Position numbers and translations under genes: made by a program. Below are positions 10,246 through 19,429 of a DNA stretch of 64,000 nucleotides, in pieces. The stretch is from Xanthomonas fragariae (GTDB lineage Bacteria; Pseudomonadota; Gammaproteobacteria; Xanthomonadales; Xanthomonadaceae), in NCBI RefSeq assembly GCF_017603965.1, contig NZ_CP071955.1:806001-870000 (forward strand), given 5' to 3'. The number at the start of each line of letters is the position of its first letter. The first letter of the stretch is position 1. Below the pieces are notes generated by a model that did not search any database, was not told where the DNA came from, and worked only from the letters and a program-made list of their open reading frames with translations.

Positions 10246-10866
10246 TTACTGCGCAGGCTGTGACTGCTGCTGCTGCGCCTGCTGAGTGCCAAAATCCACC
10301 TGCGGTGCGCGCGAGATCTGGGCTTCGTTTTCGACGCTGAAATTGGGCTTGGGCCGATAGCCAAAGATCTTGGCGGTGATCACCTGCGGGAACGAACGCA
10401 GGTAGGTGTTGTAGTCCTGCACGGTCTGGATATAACGACCACGCGCCACCGTAATGCGGTTCTCGGTGCCTTCCAGCTGCACTTGCAGATCGCGGAACGA
10501 CTGGTCGGATTTCAGCTGCGGGTAGTTCTCGCTGACCACCAACAAGCGCGACAGTGCGCTACCCAGTTCGCCCTGCGCTTGCTGGAATTGCTTTAGCGAT
10601 GCTTCGTCGTCGGCATTGACCTGAATCTGGCCGACGCGCGAGCGCGCATTGGTCACTTCGGTCAGCACCTGGCGCTCCTGCTGGGCGTAGCCCTGTACGG
10701 TGCGAACAAGATTGGGAATTAGATCGGCGCGGCGCTGATATTGGTTCAGCACTTCAGACCAGCCGGCCTTCACTCGCTCCTCCTTCTGCTGAATCGCGTT
10801 GTAGCCGCAACCGGACAGCGAGGCGGTCAGAATCAGCAACACCACGGCGCGAATCAGGACAGGCAT
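10246..10866 (-). CDS. LemA family lipoprotein
   Basis: 206 residues. The N-terminus is a lipoprotein signal (VLLILTASLSGCGYN, lipobox LSGC with Cys near residue 20). The LemA coiled domain follows: EERVKAGWSEVLNQYQRRADLIPNLVRTVQGYA, with the conserved NARSRV and LGSALSRLLVVSENYPQLKS blocks. The tail is Gln-rich (QQAQQQQ). ATG 10866 is chosen because it immediately precedes the signal peptide; upstream in-frame starts add a basic, non-conserved extension. The function of LemA proteins is unsettled. The gene normally neighbours a TPM-domain (YgcG) gene, which is absent here. Confidence 0.85.
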   Translation of the reverse strand: MPVLIRAVVLLILTASLSGCGYNAIQQKEERVKAGWSEVLNQYQRRADLIPNLVRTVQGYAQQERQVLTEVTNARSRVGQIQVNADDEASLKQFQQAQGELGSALSRLLVVSENYPQLKSDQSFRDLQVQLEGTENRITVARGRYIQTVQDYNTYLRSFPQVITAKIFGYRPKPNFSVENEAQISRAPQVDFGTQQAQQQQSQPAQ

Positions 10867-11094
10867 GCAGGCGATTCCGTTGAATAGAGACCCACAGCAT
10901 GCCATGCGCCAGGTCAAGCGCGCATGCACATGCGTCCGCCTGGCATGTCGTGCCCGACACGCGCACACCATGATCACCCCGTGCAGCTGCATTAGCTGCA
11001 TTGCCGCACGCCTACCAAACCGCACTCACTAGTGGTGTGCAAAGCGGCCTACAAACCCACCCGGCGGCAACAAGGCTTGCATCACCGGCTGCTT

Positions 11095-11475
11095 TCAAAA
11101 CAAACGCGGCAGCAGAATCAGTCCCCAGCACAGCAGCACATTGAGCAACAGCAAGAATACAGCTGCCGAGCCCATGTCCTTGGCACGCCCGGCCAGCACG
11201 TGGTGCTCCGGACCATAGCGTTCGATCACTGCTTCGATCGCCGAATTCAACAGCTCGGCGGCCAGCACGATCAGCAGCGGCGCAATCAGCGCGATACGCT
11301 CCAGGCCGGACCGGCCGAGCCATAGCCCGAGCGGCGCCAGCATTACGGCCAGGCAGACTTCAAGGCGAAACGACGATTCATGCAGCCATGCCGCACGTAA
11401 CCCCTGCCACGACCAGATCGTCGCCTTGAGCATGCGGCGCGGACCGCGCGGCACGTGTCCCAGTTGATCGGCCAT
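11095..11475 (-). CDS. dgkA: Diacylglycerol kinase
   Basis: Small integral-membrane kinase that phosphorylates diacylglycerol to phosphatidate, recycling lipid released by envelope glucan or LPS modification. The 126-residue protein has the family size, three hydrophobic helices (LEVCLAVMLAPLGLWL, LIAPLLIVLAAELLNSAIEAV, MGSAAVFLLLLNVLLCWGLILL) and the catalytic ELLNSAIEAVIERYG and AKDMGSAAV motifs. It is a single gene; no partner is adjacent. Confidence 0.9.
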   Translation of the reverse strand: MADQLGHVPRGPRRMLKATIWSWQGLRAAWLHESSFRLEVCLAVMLAPLGLWLGRSGLERIALIAPLLIVLAAELLNSAIEAVIERYGPEHHVLAGRAKDMGSAAVFLLLLNVLLCWGLILLPRLF

Positions 11476-11639
11476 GCGTCAGTGCTTCCGTTCGCATGGG
11501 CGTGTGCGGGGACACATCGAACGCATGGCATGGTCGCTGCTTGGGAAAGTGCGAATCTTGCACCGTGACGGAGTGCGCCGCCAGTTGCCAGGCGATTTGC
11601 GCTTAGCTTGCAGCCACTCCGCGCACTGCGCCTGTCGTG

Positions 11640-12184
11640 CTGGTGCAGGATTTCCCAGGCAAACCCGTGATCAACCCAGGTACGCGACGATGTGCTGACG
11701 TTCGTGACGCGCATCCGTCGCGATCTGTCAATGCACGCATCGGTTATCTGTCGATCAAACCGAGCCCGTCGCGGTCGATCAAACCGAGCCCGTCGCGCGC
11801 GCAGTTGCTGCCGGCTGCCGTCAGCGCCAATCGTTTAGAGCGGCTAACAAAACGTAGCGAGCAGTCGTCGGGTGGGTGCTCACGGCGCGGAGGAACCGGA
11901 GTGTAGGCGTGGTACATGCCGATTCCGAGCACCGGCCGCGCCCGCCTGACGGTGAGCGCAGTCGTTTTGTTAGCCGCTCTTAATCGAGGACGCACTCGCA
12001 CCACTTGCGAAGGTGGACTAACGTGGACGTCTACACGCCGATGCTCGATGTCACCGGTAAGCCGCGCTTGGAACTGTTTCGCAAAGACAGGCTGCACACG
12101 ACCGCCGATGGTTACGCCATTTGGCGCAAGGTCGTGGCACCGGTGTTGGAGCAGGACCAGGACGTTACCGAACCGATCCGTTGA
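11640..12184 (+). pseudogene. SGNH/GDSL esterase pseudogene interrupted by a MITE
   Basis: Three blocks of a GDSL-type hydrolase are present in order. First is VQDFPGKPVIN (normally followed by RGFGGS). Next is DDVLTFVTRIRRDL, then ARIGYLSIKPSPSR and AANRL-type sequence. Last, after the 142-bp element, is VDVYTPMLDVTGKPRLELF with RLHTTADGYAIW, where the catalytic Asp/His region would be D-x-LH. Damage: an internal deletion after PVIN, a frameshift near 11735, a 24-bp tandem duplication (11751-11797), the element at 11838-11979, and an extra A near 12020. Removing the element and one TTA restores ANRLIEDALAPLAKVD across the junction. Confidence 0.7.
11838..11979 (-). mobile_element. MITE copy 1 (142 bp, TTA target duplication)
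   Basis: Bounded by GAGCGGCTAACAAAACG and its exact complement CGTTTTGTTAGCCGCTC, flanked by TTA on both sides (11835-11837 and 11980-11982). It has no coding capacity. It is inserted in the SGNH esterase pseudogene. Orientation is opposite to copies 2, 4, 5 and 6. Confidence 0.85.
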
Positions 12185-12526
12185 TCTCTATTGCCGGATC
12201 GATCAACTTGCAAGTGATGCGTGTGCAGTCGCTGCATCGGCACACGCGCATTCATGCGCGAGGGAAATACGCTGGCGTGGCTATCGCGCGTGAATGAAGT
12301 GGTCGTCTATCTACTGCTGCGGTACGCGAGATACGGCGGCGCCAGCGGTAACGCTCGGTCGCATCATCAAGAGCGGCTTACAGAACGCTGCGCAGAGTTA
12401 TCAATGCGGAGTGATCAGTCAGGTGCCAGCGGCGCGCAGCAGCGGTGTTCGCGAGTAATTCCATACACCACCTGCCGTCATGGCAGCGCAGCCAGCGGCG
12501 AAGCGCGCTTCAGCGCGTGCCAGGCC
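12185..12526. other. Non-coding stretch downstream of the esterase remnant
   Basis: No supportable gene. Around 12370 the string AAGAGCGGCTTACAGAACG resembles a mutated left end of the MITE family, but no matching right end is evident nearby. Confidence 0.3.
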
Positions 12527-13810
12527 TCAGGCCACCACCACCGCAACGGAAGTACCGACATCGGTTTGGCTATGCAATTCGATCCGCCAACCGAAGCGGT
12601 CGCATAGCCGGCGCACGATCGACAAGCCCAGGCCAGTGCCTTGCGGGCGGGTCGGATCGGCACGGAAGAATGGTTCGAAGGCGCGCGCACGTGCCTCTTC
12701 GCTCATGCCGATACCGGTGTCACGCACCACAATGCGGTCCTGGGTGACTTCGACCTCAATACTTCCGGTATCGGTGTAAGCGCAGGCGTTGCGTAACAGA
12801 TTGCTCAGTACCACCCGCATCACCCGTGGCGGCGCGAACATCTGCAGGCTGGGTTCGCCCAATATATGCAATGACACCGGCTTGTCGCCGAGCAATTCGC
12901 GAGCGCTTTCGACTTCTTCGCTGACCAGTTCGGCGGCATCGAAGGTTTCGCTTTGCGGGTCGATTTCGGCTTCGCGCGCCAGGATCAAAAACGCGTCGAT
13001 CACCGCTTCCATGTCATGGCCGGCACGCTGGATGCGGCGCAGGCTGCGTTGCGTGCGTGGCGACAATTCGTCGTCAGCCAGGGCCATGTCGCTGGCGACA
13101 CGGATCACCGTCAGCGGCGTGCGTAATTCATGGCTGGCATCTCGGGTGAAGTTGCGTTCGCGTGCAACGTGGTCGCTGACCCGTTGCGCCAATGCGTGCA
13201 AGGCAGCGGCCAGCTGACGCGTATCGCCCTGCAACTCTGCCGGCAATCGCTCCGGTGCCAGTTCGTCCACATCCGGGTTGCGCGGATCCCATTGCGACAC
13301 GCGCCGTGCAAGCCAGCTGATCGGCGATACCAGACGTTTGGAGACACGATAGGTGAACCAGGACACACCGTAGATTGCCAGTAACACGATGATCGCCGGC
13401 ACCACCCCGAACCACAGCGTCAGATGCGCGGCCCGCGAGCGTGGAAACACCAGATACAACCGCCCTTCCGGACGTTGATCGACATAGACCAGCGCGTCGG
13501 CGGCAGCCACTTCGCTGAAACCCAGCGGCAACCGCCGCAGCGCGACCGGGACGTTGTCCGGGACGTTGTCGTTGACTTTGCCGGCAGGCGAGAAATAGCC
13601 CTGGATATTGCGTGTGTTCGGCGGCCGATTGTCCGGCACGCTCGCTTGCAGGCGCCAGAAATGCACAGCCTCGTCGGCGAGTACGGTGCGCACCAAGCTG
13701 TACCTGATGACGAAGGAGACCAGATAGCCGGCAAGCACGATGGTCAGACTCGCCAGCGCGACCTGCAGTAGGAAGGCAAGACGTATTTTTCGCGGGAGCC
13801 CGTGTGGCAT
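12527..13810 (-). CDS. Two-component sensor histidine kinase
   Basis: 427-residue membrane kinase. Order: TM1 (FLLQVALASLTIVLAGYLVSF), a roughly 95-residue periplasmic sensor, TM2 (LWFGVVPAIIVLLAIYGVSWF), a HAMP-like linker, the HisKA phosphoacceptor RDASHELRTPLTVIR, and an HATPase domain with N-box SNLLRNAC, G1 DTGIGMS, F-box FEPFFRAD and G2 GTGLGLSIV. I chose ATG 13810. An upstream TTG at 13846 sits on a TATAAT hexamer (minus strand, 13836-13841) that looks like the gene's own -10 box. It lies 142 bp downstream of its response regulator on the same strand. The signal is unknown. Confidence 0.88.
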   Translation of the reverse strand: MPHGLPRKIRLAFLLQVALASLTIVLAGYLVSFVIRYSLVRTVLADEAVHFWRLQASVPDNRPPNTRNIQGYFSPAGKVNDNVPDNVPVALRRLPLGFSEVAAADALVYVDQRPEGRLYLVFPRSRAAHLTLWFGVVPAIIVLLAIYGVSWFTYRVSKRLVSPISWLARRVSQWDPRNPDVDELAPERLPAELQGDTRQLAAALHALAQRVSDHVARERNFTRDASHELRTPLTVIRVASDMALADDELSPRTQRSLRRIQRAGHDMEAVIDAFLILAREAEIDPQSETFDAAELVSEEVESARELLGDKPVSLHILGEPSLQMFAPPRVMRVVLSNLLRNACAYTDTGSIEVEVTQDRIVVRDTGIGMSEEARARAFEPFFRADPTRPQGTGLGLSIVRRLCDRFGWRIELHSQTDVGTSVAVVVA

Positions 13811-13952
13811 TGCTGCATCCAGGGGAGAGCGCCGGATTATAAGCAACGCTTCCGTGAGTCGATTGTGTAACCAGCCGGCAGCACGCGATAACGAGCGGCG
13901 CGTGGGCGCCTACGGAACTGGCCGGTCGCCAGAAAGCAGCTAGCCCATAACG

Positions 13953-14666
13953 TCAGGCCATCGGTTGGGCGATGTCGGCGATGCGATAGCCGGCGCTCTG
14001 CACGGTATGCAGCAGCGGGCGGTCGAATGGCTTGTCGATGATCTTGCGCAGGTTGTACAGATGGCTGCGCAGGGTGTCCGAATCCGGCAACCCATTGCCC
14101 CAGATCTCGCGCTCGATTTCCTGGCGGGTCACCACACGCGGCGATTCACGCATCAAGATGGTGAGCAGACGCAGGCCGATCGGCGAGAGCTGCAGCTCGG
14201 TGCCGGCACGGGTGGCGCGCATGCTGACCGGATCGAGCACCAGGTCGGCGACCCTGAGCACTTCCGAACCCACCTGGCGACGCTCGCGGCGGATCAAAGC
14301 ACGCAGACGCGCTTCCAGTTCCTGAATGGCGAACGGCTTGGTCAGGTAATCGTCGGCGCCGAAGCCCAAGCCGGTGAGCTTGTCGTCCAGCGTGTCGCGA
14401 GCGGTCAGCATCAACACCGGGGTGGACTTGCGTGCGTCGTTACGCAGGCGACGACATACTTCGATCCCGTCCAGACGTGGCAGCATGAGGTCCAGAACGA
14501 CCACGTCGTAGCTGTTCTCGGCGGCCAGACGGTAACCGTCGAGCCCGTCCTGCGCATAGTCGACCTCGAAGCCACGGCCTTCCAAGTACTCGCCGATCAT
14601 TTCGGAGATATTGCGATTGTCTTCGACGACCAGCACGAGGCCGGACGTTTCCTTGGTCTGACGCAT
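13953..14666 (-). CDS. OmpR-family response regulator
   Basis: 237 residues. Receiver domain: LVLVVEDNRNISEMIGEYL, phosphoacceptor Asp in DVVVLDLMLPRLDG, Thr in LMLTARD, Lys in YLTKPF. The C-terminal winged-helix DNA-binding domain contains LSPIGLRLLTILMRESPRVV and SDTLRSHLYNLRKIIDKPF. ATG 14666 is preferred over 14699 because GAGGA sits 6 bases before it. The cognate kinase gene follows on the same strand, so this is a complete regulator-kinase pair with separate promoters likely. Targets are not evident from the window. Confidence 0.9.
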   Translation of the reverse strand: MRQTKETSGLVLVVEDNRNISEMIGEYLEGRGFEVDYAQDGLDGYRLAAENSYDVVVLDLMLPRLDGIEVCRRLRNDARKSTPVLMLTARDTLDDKLTGLGFGADDYLTKPFAIQELEARLRALIRRERRQVGSEVLRVADLVLDPVSMRATRAGTELQLSPIGLRLLTILMRESPRVVTRQEIEREIWGNGLPDSDTLRSHLYNLRKIIDKPFDRPLLHTVQSAGYRIADIAQPMA

Positions 14667-14758
14667 GGACTTTCCTCGGTCTTCAGCTTTGTGAAACATG
14701 CCGGATCGATGGTGGAAAGGGTGTGAAGACCGATCTAACGTTGTGTGACCACTGCGCT

Positions 14759-15406
14759 CTAGCGCTCGAGCAGCGGACGCAACGCCGGCCAGACCGTTTC
14801 CAGCACCTTGGGCTGCGCTGCGGCAGTCGGGTGTAAACCGTCGGCCTGCATCAGGCCCGGTTGCAGCGCGACGTTTTCCAGAAAAAACGGCACCAGAGCA
14901 GTCTTGTACTGTTTGGACAGGTCGGCATAGGTCGCCCTGAGGCGCTGGCGGTAGGCCGGGCCGTAGTTCGGTGGCACATCGATCCCGAGCAGCAGCATCT
15001 TGGCGCCGGCCTGCTGGCTGAGCTGGATCATCTTCTCCAGATTGCCCCTGAGCTGGGCCGGGGTCAGGCCGCGCAGCGCATCGTTGCCACCGAGCTCGAT
15101 CACCACCACGCCAGGCCGGTGCTTTTCCAGCAGGCCAGGCAGCCGGGTCAACGCGCCGGAACTGGTTTCGCCGCTGATGCTGGCATTGACGATCGCCGGT
15201 GGCGTCGCCATGTCACGCTTGAGACGTTGGTCCAGCAGAGTCACCCAGCCGGACTCCACCGGGATGTTGTGCGCAGCGCTCAAGCTGTCGCCGACGACCA
15301 GAATCGGTGCAGTCGACACCGGGCCTTTGGCAGAGGCAATGCCCGTCGCAAGCAGGGGCAGCGCCAGCAGCCACAACGCGGCATATCGCAGTGTTCTTTC
15401 ACGCAT
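14759..15406 (-). CDS. tesA: SGNH-family arylesterase / acyl-CoA thioesterase I
   Basis: 215 residues with a secretion signal (LWLLALPLLATGIASA). SGNH blocks: ILVVGDSLSAA (nucleophile Ser), SGETSSGA (Gly), IELGGNDALRG (Asn), and DGLHPTAAAQ (Asp/His dyad). It is a periplasmic hydrolase of thioesters, esters and lysophospholipids by family. ATG 15406 has GAGGAA 8 bases upstream. It is divergent from an ABC ATPase gene with essentially no space between the two starts. The same tesA / ybbA-ybbP arrangement is known in E. coli and other proteobacteria, which supports the call. Confidence 0.88.
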   Translation of the reverse strand: MRERTLRYAALWLLALPLLATGIASAKGPVSTAPILVVGDSLSAAHNIPVESGWVTLLDQRLKRDMATPPAIVNASISGETSSGALTRLPGLLEKHRPGVVVIELGGNDALRGLTPAQLRGNLEKMIQLSQQAGAKMLLLGIDVPPNYGPAYRQRLRATYADLSKQYKTALVPFFLENVALQPGLMQADGLHPTAAAQPKVLETVWPALRPLLER

Positions 15407-15419
15407 TCGGAGATTCCTC

Positions 15420-16130
15420 ATCGACAGTCCGGCCCCTCGCTCCAGCACCCGCACCGCCATCGACGTCCGCGAGGTCGGCAAGTCCGTCAGTGGACCGGAT
15501 GGCACGCTCCACATCCTCGACAACGTGAGCTTGACGGTCAGTGAAGGCGAGAGCATCGCCATTGTCGGCGCGTCCGGTTCGGGCAAGACCACCTTGCTCG
15601 GTCTGCTTGCCGGGCTGGATCTACCCAGCCGCGGCAGCATTGCGCTGTCCGGCCAGGATCTGGGCCAGTTGGACGAAGAAGCCCGCGCCGCCTTGCGCGC
15701 ACGCGAAGTCGGTTTCGTGTTCCAAAGCTTCCATTTGCTGCCGGCGCTGACCGCCCAAGAAAACATCGCGCTGCCGCTGGAGCTGGCCGGGCGCGAAGAT
15801 CCGGCGCGGGTACGCGAGGTGCTGGAAGCGGTGGGGCTAAGCGTACGTGCGCGCCACTACCCGCGGCAGCTGTCCGGTGGCGAGCAGCAACGTGTGGCGC
15901 TGGCGCGCGCATTCGTGGCCAAGCCGCGCATCCTGTTTGCCGATGAACCCACCGGTAGCCTCGACCAGACCACCGGCGGGCAGATCAGCGACCTGCTGTT
16001 CGCGCTCAATGCCACCAGCGACACCACGCTGGTGCTGGTCACGCACGACATGACGCTGGCGCAGCGCTGCCACCGCATCTACCGCATCGACAGCGGCCGC
16101 CTGCACGCACAGACCGGTCCGACGGCATGA
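15420..16130 (+). CDS. ABC transporter ATPase (YbbA/LolD type), start codon unclear
   Basis: About 236 residues. Walker A is VGASGSGKTTLL, the Q-loop is FVFQSFHLLP, the signature is LSGGEQQRVALARA, Walker B is ILFADEPTGSLD, and the H-loop is LVLVTHDM. It pairs with the FtsX-type permease that overlaps it by four bases. No ATG, GTG or TTG in frame fits the expected N-terminus. The protein-like sequence begins RRFLIDSPAPRSS. An ATC at 15420 with GGAG 7 bases upstream, or ATT at 15405, would have to initiate. Alternatively the original start codon has mutated or moved. The coordinate is therefore approximate. Confidence 0.8.
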   Translation: MDSPAPRSSTRTAIDVREVGKSVSGPDGTLHILDNVSLTVSEGESIAIVGASGSGKTTLLGLLAGLDLPSRGSIALSGQDLGQLDEEARAALRAREVGFVFQSFHLLPALTAQENIALPLELAGREDPARVREVLEAVGLSVRARHYPRQLSGGEQQRVALARAFVAKPRILFADEPTGSLDQTTGGQISDLLFALNATSDTTLVLVTHDMTLAQRCHRIYRIDSGRLHAQTGPTA

Positions 16131-18610
16131 ACGTGCTGCGACAAGCCGCGCGTGCGGTGCGCCGCGAGTGCCTGGCCGGCGATCTGCTGACCGTGTTCGC
16201 CGCGCTGGTGTTGGGCGTTGCGGTGATGACGGCAGTAGGCACGCTGGTCGATCGGGTGACGCTGGCACTGACCACCAGCGCGGCCGATGTGCTCGGCGGC
16301 GACCTGGGCGTGACCGGCCGGCAGGAAATTCCAGCCGACTTCGCCGAGCAAGCGCAACGACGCGGCTTGCAGAGCACGCGCATGGTCAGCTTCCCCAGCG
16401 TGCTGTTCCATGGCCACGCCAGCCAGATGGCCAATATCCGCGGCGTCGGCCCCGGCTATCCGCTACGTGGTCAATTGCTGGTGTCCAAAGACAGCGCGGG
16501 CGCGGACGGCAAGCCTGCCAGCGCACCGCCACCAGGTCAGGCCTATGCCGACCCGCGCCTGCTCGAAACCCTGGGCCTTCGGGTGGGCGAGCAACTGGAA
16601 TTGGGTGTCAGCCATCTCACCATCACCGGCGTGCTGCGCGCCGAGCCGGATGCCGCCGGTGAGCTAATGCAACTGTCGCCGCCATTGCTGGTCAACCGCG
16701 CCGATATCGATGGCGCCGGCCTGCTCGGTCCCGGCAGTCGTGCCTCATACCGGCTGATGTTCGCCGGTGCGTCGGACGCCATCGCAGATCTGCGCGCCTG
16801 GCTGAAACCGCGCGCCAGCGAATACCGCCTGGTTGGCATCGAAGATACCCAACGCGGCATGCGTTCGGCGTTTGATCGCGCGGCACGCTTTCTGGCCCTG
16901 TCGGGATTGTTGGCGGTGCTGCTGTCCGGCGTGGCGACCGCATTGGCGGCGAACCGGTTTGCGATGCGCCGCATCGACACTGTGGCGGTGTTGCGCTGTT
17001 TGGGGGCACGCCAGCGCGACATCCTGGCGATGTTGTCGCTGCAACTGCTGCTGACCGCCATCCCGGCTTGCCTTGTCGGAGTTGGGCTGGGCATGCTCGC
17101 GCAGGAAGGTTTGGTACAGGCGCTAGGCAGCTTGATCCCGAAACGGCTGCCGTTGCCGCAAGCCGTCCCGGCCATGGCGGGCGCGGGTATCGGGCTGGTG
17201 CTGTTGCTGGGCTTCGGCCTGCCGCCGCTGCTGCGGCTGCGCAACGTGCCGCCAATGCGCGTGCTCAACCGCAGTTTTGCCACGGTGCCGCCGAGTTCCT
17301 TGGTGGTCTACGCCGCGGCGTTGGTCGCCACACTGGCACTGACCGTGTACGCCACCGGCAACCTTGTGCTCGCCGGCTGGGTACTGGGCGGCCTGGCCGC
17401 GTTGGCACTGGTCGCGATGGCCTTGGGACTGAGCCTGCTGGCCTTGCTGCGGCCGATCCAACATCGTCTGCGCGGCTCATGGAAGTTGGGTCTGGCCTCG
17501 CTGACGCGGCGGCGCGCGCTGAGCGTGGTGCAGTTGGTCGGCCTGTCGTTGTCGTTATGCGCGCTGTTGCTGCTGGCCGTGGTCGGCCCTGGCCTGCTTG
17601 GCCAGTGGCGCGAGCGCCTGCCGGTGGATACGCCCAACTACTTCCTGATTAACATCCAGCCCGAACAAACCGAACCGGTGCTGCAGACACTGCGGGGATG
17701 GGGCGTGCAAGGTGCGGCGATGGAGCCGTTTTCGACCGGGCGACTTGTCGCCATTAACGACAAGCCGCCGGTGCGCGGTGACCGTGATCCGGCTGACGAC
17801 GGCGACGGCAGCAACCGCCCGGTCAATTTCTCCTGGAGGCATGCATTCCCCCCGGCAAATACCTTGCTGCAGGGCAAATTCTGGGCAGCCGACAGCATTG
17901 CACCGGAGGCCTCGGTGGAAGAAGGCTGGGCGCAGCGCTATCAGCTCAAACTCGGCGATCGCATCACCTTGCTGCTGGGCGACCAACAGCGCAGCTTCAC
18001 CGTCACCAGCATCCGCAAGGCCGACTGGGATTCGTTCCGGGTCAACTTCTTCCTGCTGCTCAACCAGGGATCAGTCGGCGATGCGCCGTACAACCTGATT
18101 TCCAGCTTCTACCTGCCGCCCGGCAATGCGCCCAAGCTGGCGTCGTTGAGCCGCGACTACCCCAACATTTCGGTGCTGGATATCGACGCCATCCTCGACC
18201 GCGTGCGCGAGGTGATCGACCAGGTGGCGCAGGCAGTGCAGTTGGTGATGGGCTTCAGTCTGCTGGCCGGTGTGCTGGTGTTGCTGGCGGCCTTGCAGGC
18301 AACTGCGGGTGAGCGGCGCTACGACAGCGCGGTGTTGCGCACGCTGGGTGCGCGGCGCGGCCAATTGCGTGGCGCGATGTTGGTGGAATTCGGTGCGCTC
18401 GGCTTGCTCGCAGCGATGCTGGCGGTGAGCGCCGCGGCCGTGATCGGCGCGGTGGTCGGGCGGCAAGCCTTCGAAATGGTATTGACGCCCGATTGGCCGC
18501 GCTTGCTGATCGGCGGTGCATTCGGAGTGGCGTTGAGTCTGCTTGCCGGCTGGTCGGGGACGCGGCGCATTCTTTCCACGCCGCCGGCGTTGGCGTTGCG
18601 TACGGAGTAA
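16127..18610 (+). CDS. ABC transporter permease (YbbP/FtsX type)
   Basis: 827 residues with the two-bundle layout of YbbP permeases. One N-terminal TM (LLTVFAALVLGVAVMTAVGT) is followed by a large periplasmic domain, then a four-helix cluster around residues 250-360 and another near 390-460. A second periplasmic domain (about 480-690) precedes the C-terminal FtsX helices (VMGFSLLAGVLVLLAALQATAGERRYDSAVLRTLGA). The ERRYDSAVLRTLGARR coupling motif contacts the ATPase. It overlaps the ATPase gene (ATGA), so one transporter is encoded. By family it may extract lipids or lipoproteins from the inner membrane together with TesA. Substrate is unproven. Confidence 0.87.
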   Translation: MNVLRQAARAVRRECLAGDLLTVFAALVLGVAVMTAVGTLVDRVTLALTTSAADVLGGDLGVTGRQEIPADFAEQAQRRGLQSTRMVSFPSVLFHGHASQMANIRGVGPGYPLRGQLLVSKDSAGADGKPASAPPPGQAYADPRLLETLGLRVGEQLELGVSHLTITGVLRAEPDAAGELMQLSPPLLVNRADIDGAGLLGPGSRASYRLMFAGASDAIADLRAWLKPRASEYRLVGIEDTQRGMRSAFDRAARFLALSGLLAVLLSGVATALAANRFAMRRIDTVAVLRCLGARQRDILAMLSLQLLLTAIPACLVGVGLGMLAQEGLVQALGSLIPKRLPLPQAVPAMAGAGIGLVLLLGFGLPPLLRLRNVPPMRVLNRSFATVPPSSLVVYAAALVATLALTVYATGNLVLAGWVLGGLAALALVAMALGLSLLALLRPIQHRLRGSWKLGLASLTRRRALSVVQLVGLSLSLCALLLLAVVGPGLLGQWRERLPVDTPNYFLINIQPEQTEPVLQTLRGWGVQGAAMEPFSTGRLVAINDKPPVRGDRDPADDGDGSNRPVNFSWRHAFPPANTLLQGKFWAADSIAPEASVEEGWAQRYQLKLGDRITLLLGDQQRSFTVTSIRKADWDSFRVNFFLLLNQGSVGDAPYNLISSFYLPPGNAPKLASLSRDYPNISVLDIDAILDRVREVIDQVAQAVQLVMGFSLLAGVLVLLAALQATAGERRYDSAVLRTLGARRGQLRGAMLVEFGALGLLAAMLAVSAAAVIGAVVGRQAFEMVLTPDWPRLLIGGAFGVALSLLAGWSGTRRILSTPPALALRTE

Positions 18611-18655
18611 GCGCGGACCCAGGCGGCCCTTCTTTGCCGTCGAGGTGCCATCGTT

Positions 18656-19390
18656 ATGGCCCGCGTCACTTCCGCCGCGCCGCGCGACGCGACTTCCGCC
18701 CTGAAAACTTCCGGCTTTCAGGGCGTTCAGATTGTGCCATTCGCTGCCCCGCTGCAGATCCACGTGCTGCGTAATTTCCAGCTGCGCGGGTATCTCAAAG
18801 CGCTGGTGGTATCCGACATCAAGGGGAACGGTGAACCGATCGGCCTGGGCGATGCCGGCCACTACTGGCTCAGACCTTTCGGACAAGGCAACGCCCAGTC
18901 TGGGCTCGCTGCTGCATGCCCAGGAGCTCCCCGGTGAAGGCGGCGACACCTTGTTCGCCGATCAGCATCTGGCTGGCAGACCCCGCCCGACGCGCTCAAG
19001 CGCACTGTGCAGAACATGCGTGCCGAACACAGCTATCTGGCCAAGTTCGAGCAGCTGCGTGCGCGCAATCCGTGGCGCCCTGCATTGAAGCCGGAACAGA
19101 TCGCCGAAGTGAAGCCGGTGCAGCACTCGATCGTGCGCACGCGCCCGAAAACCTGCCAGAAGGCGCTGTTCGTCAGCGAGCATTTCACCACCCGCATAGT
19201 CGGCTTGCCCGATGACCAAGGCCGGGCATTGCTACAGACCATGTTCGAGCACAGCACAGCACAGCAAGTGCGAGGCGCTGGTGTATCGGCATCGTTGGCA
19301 GCCGCATGACATGGTGTTCTGGGACAACCGCTGGGTCATGCATCTTGCCGCTGAGGTTTCCCCACATTTCCTCCGGGCAGATCAATCACT
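18656..19390 (+). pseudogene. TauD/TfdA-family dioxygenase pseudogene
   Basis: Fragments in several frames spell an alpha-ketoglutarate-dependent taurine-type dioxygenase. They are [18 protein letters not shown] and HYW..., then [20 protein letters not shown] (iron-ligand region), [39 protein letters not shown], and YRHRWQPHDMVFWDNRWVMH with the distal His. At least three frameshifts separate these blocks and the N-terminal third is short. No intact enzyme can be made. It lies between a functional ABC permease and an IS4 remnant. Confidence 0.75.
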
Positions 19391-19429
19391 TGCGACATGA
19401 TCGTCTGGAAGTAAAGTGCGCGCATGGGG

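Noticed and set aside
12370..12400. A further MITE copy near 12370
   Set aside because: Only the left end is loosely similar, with substitutions, and no right end or target repeat could be found.
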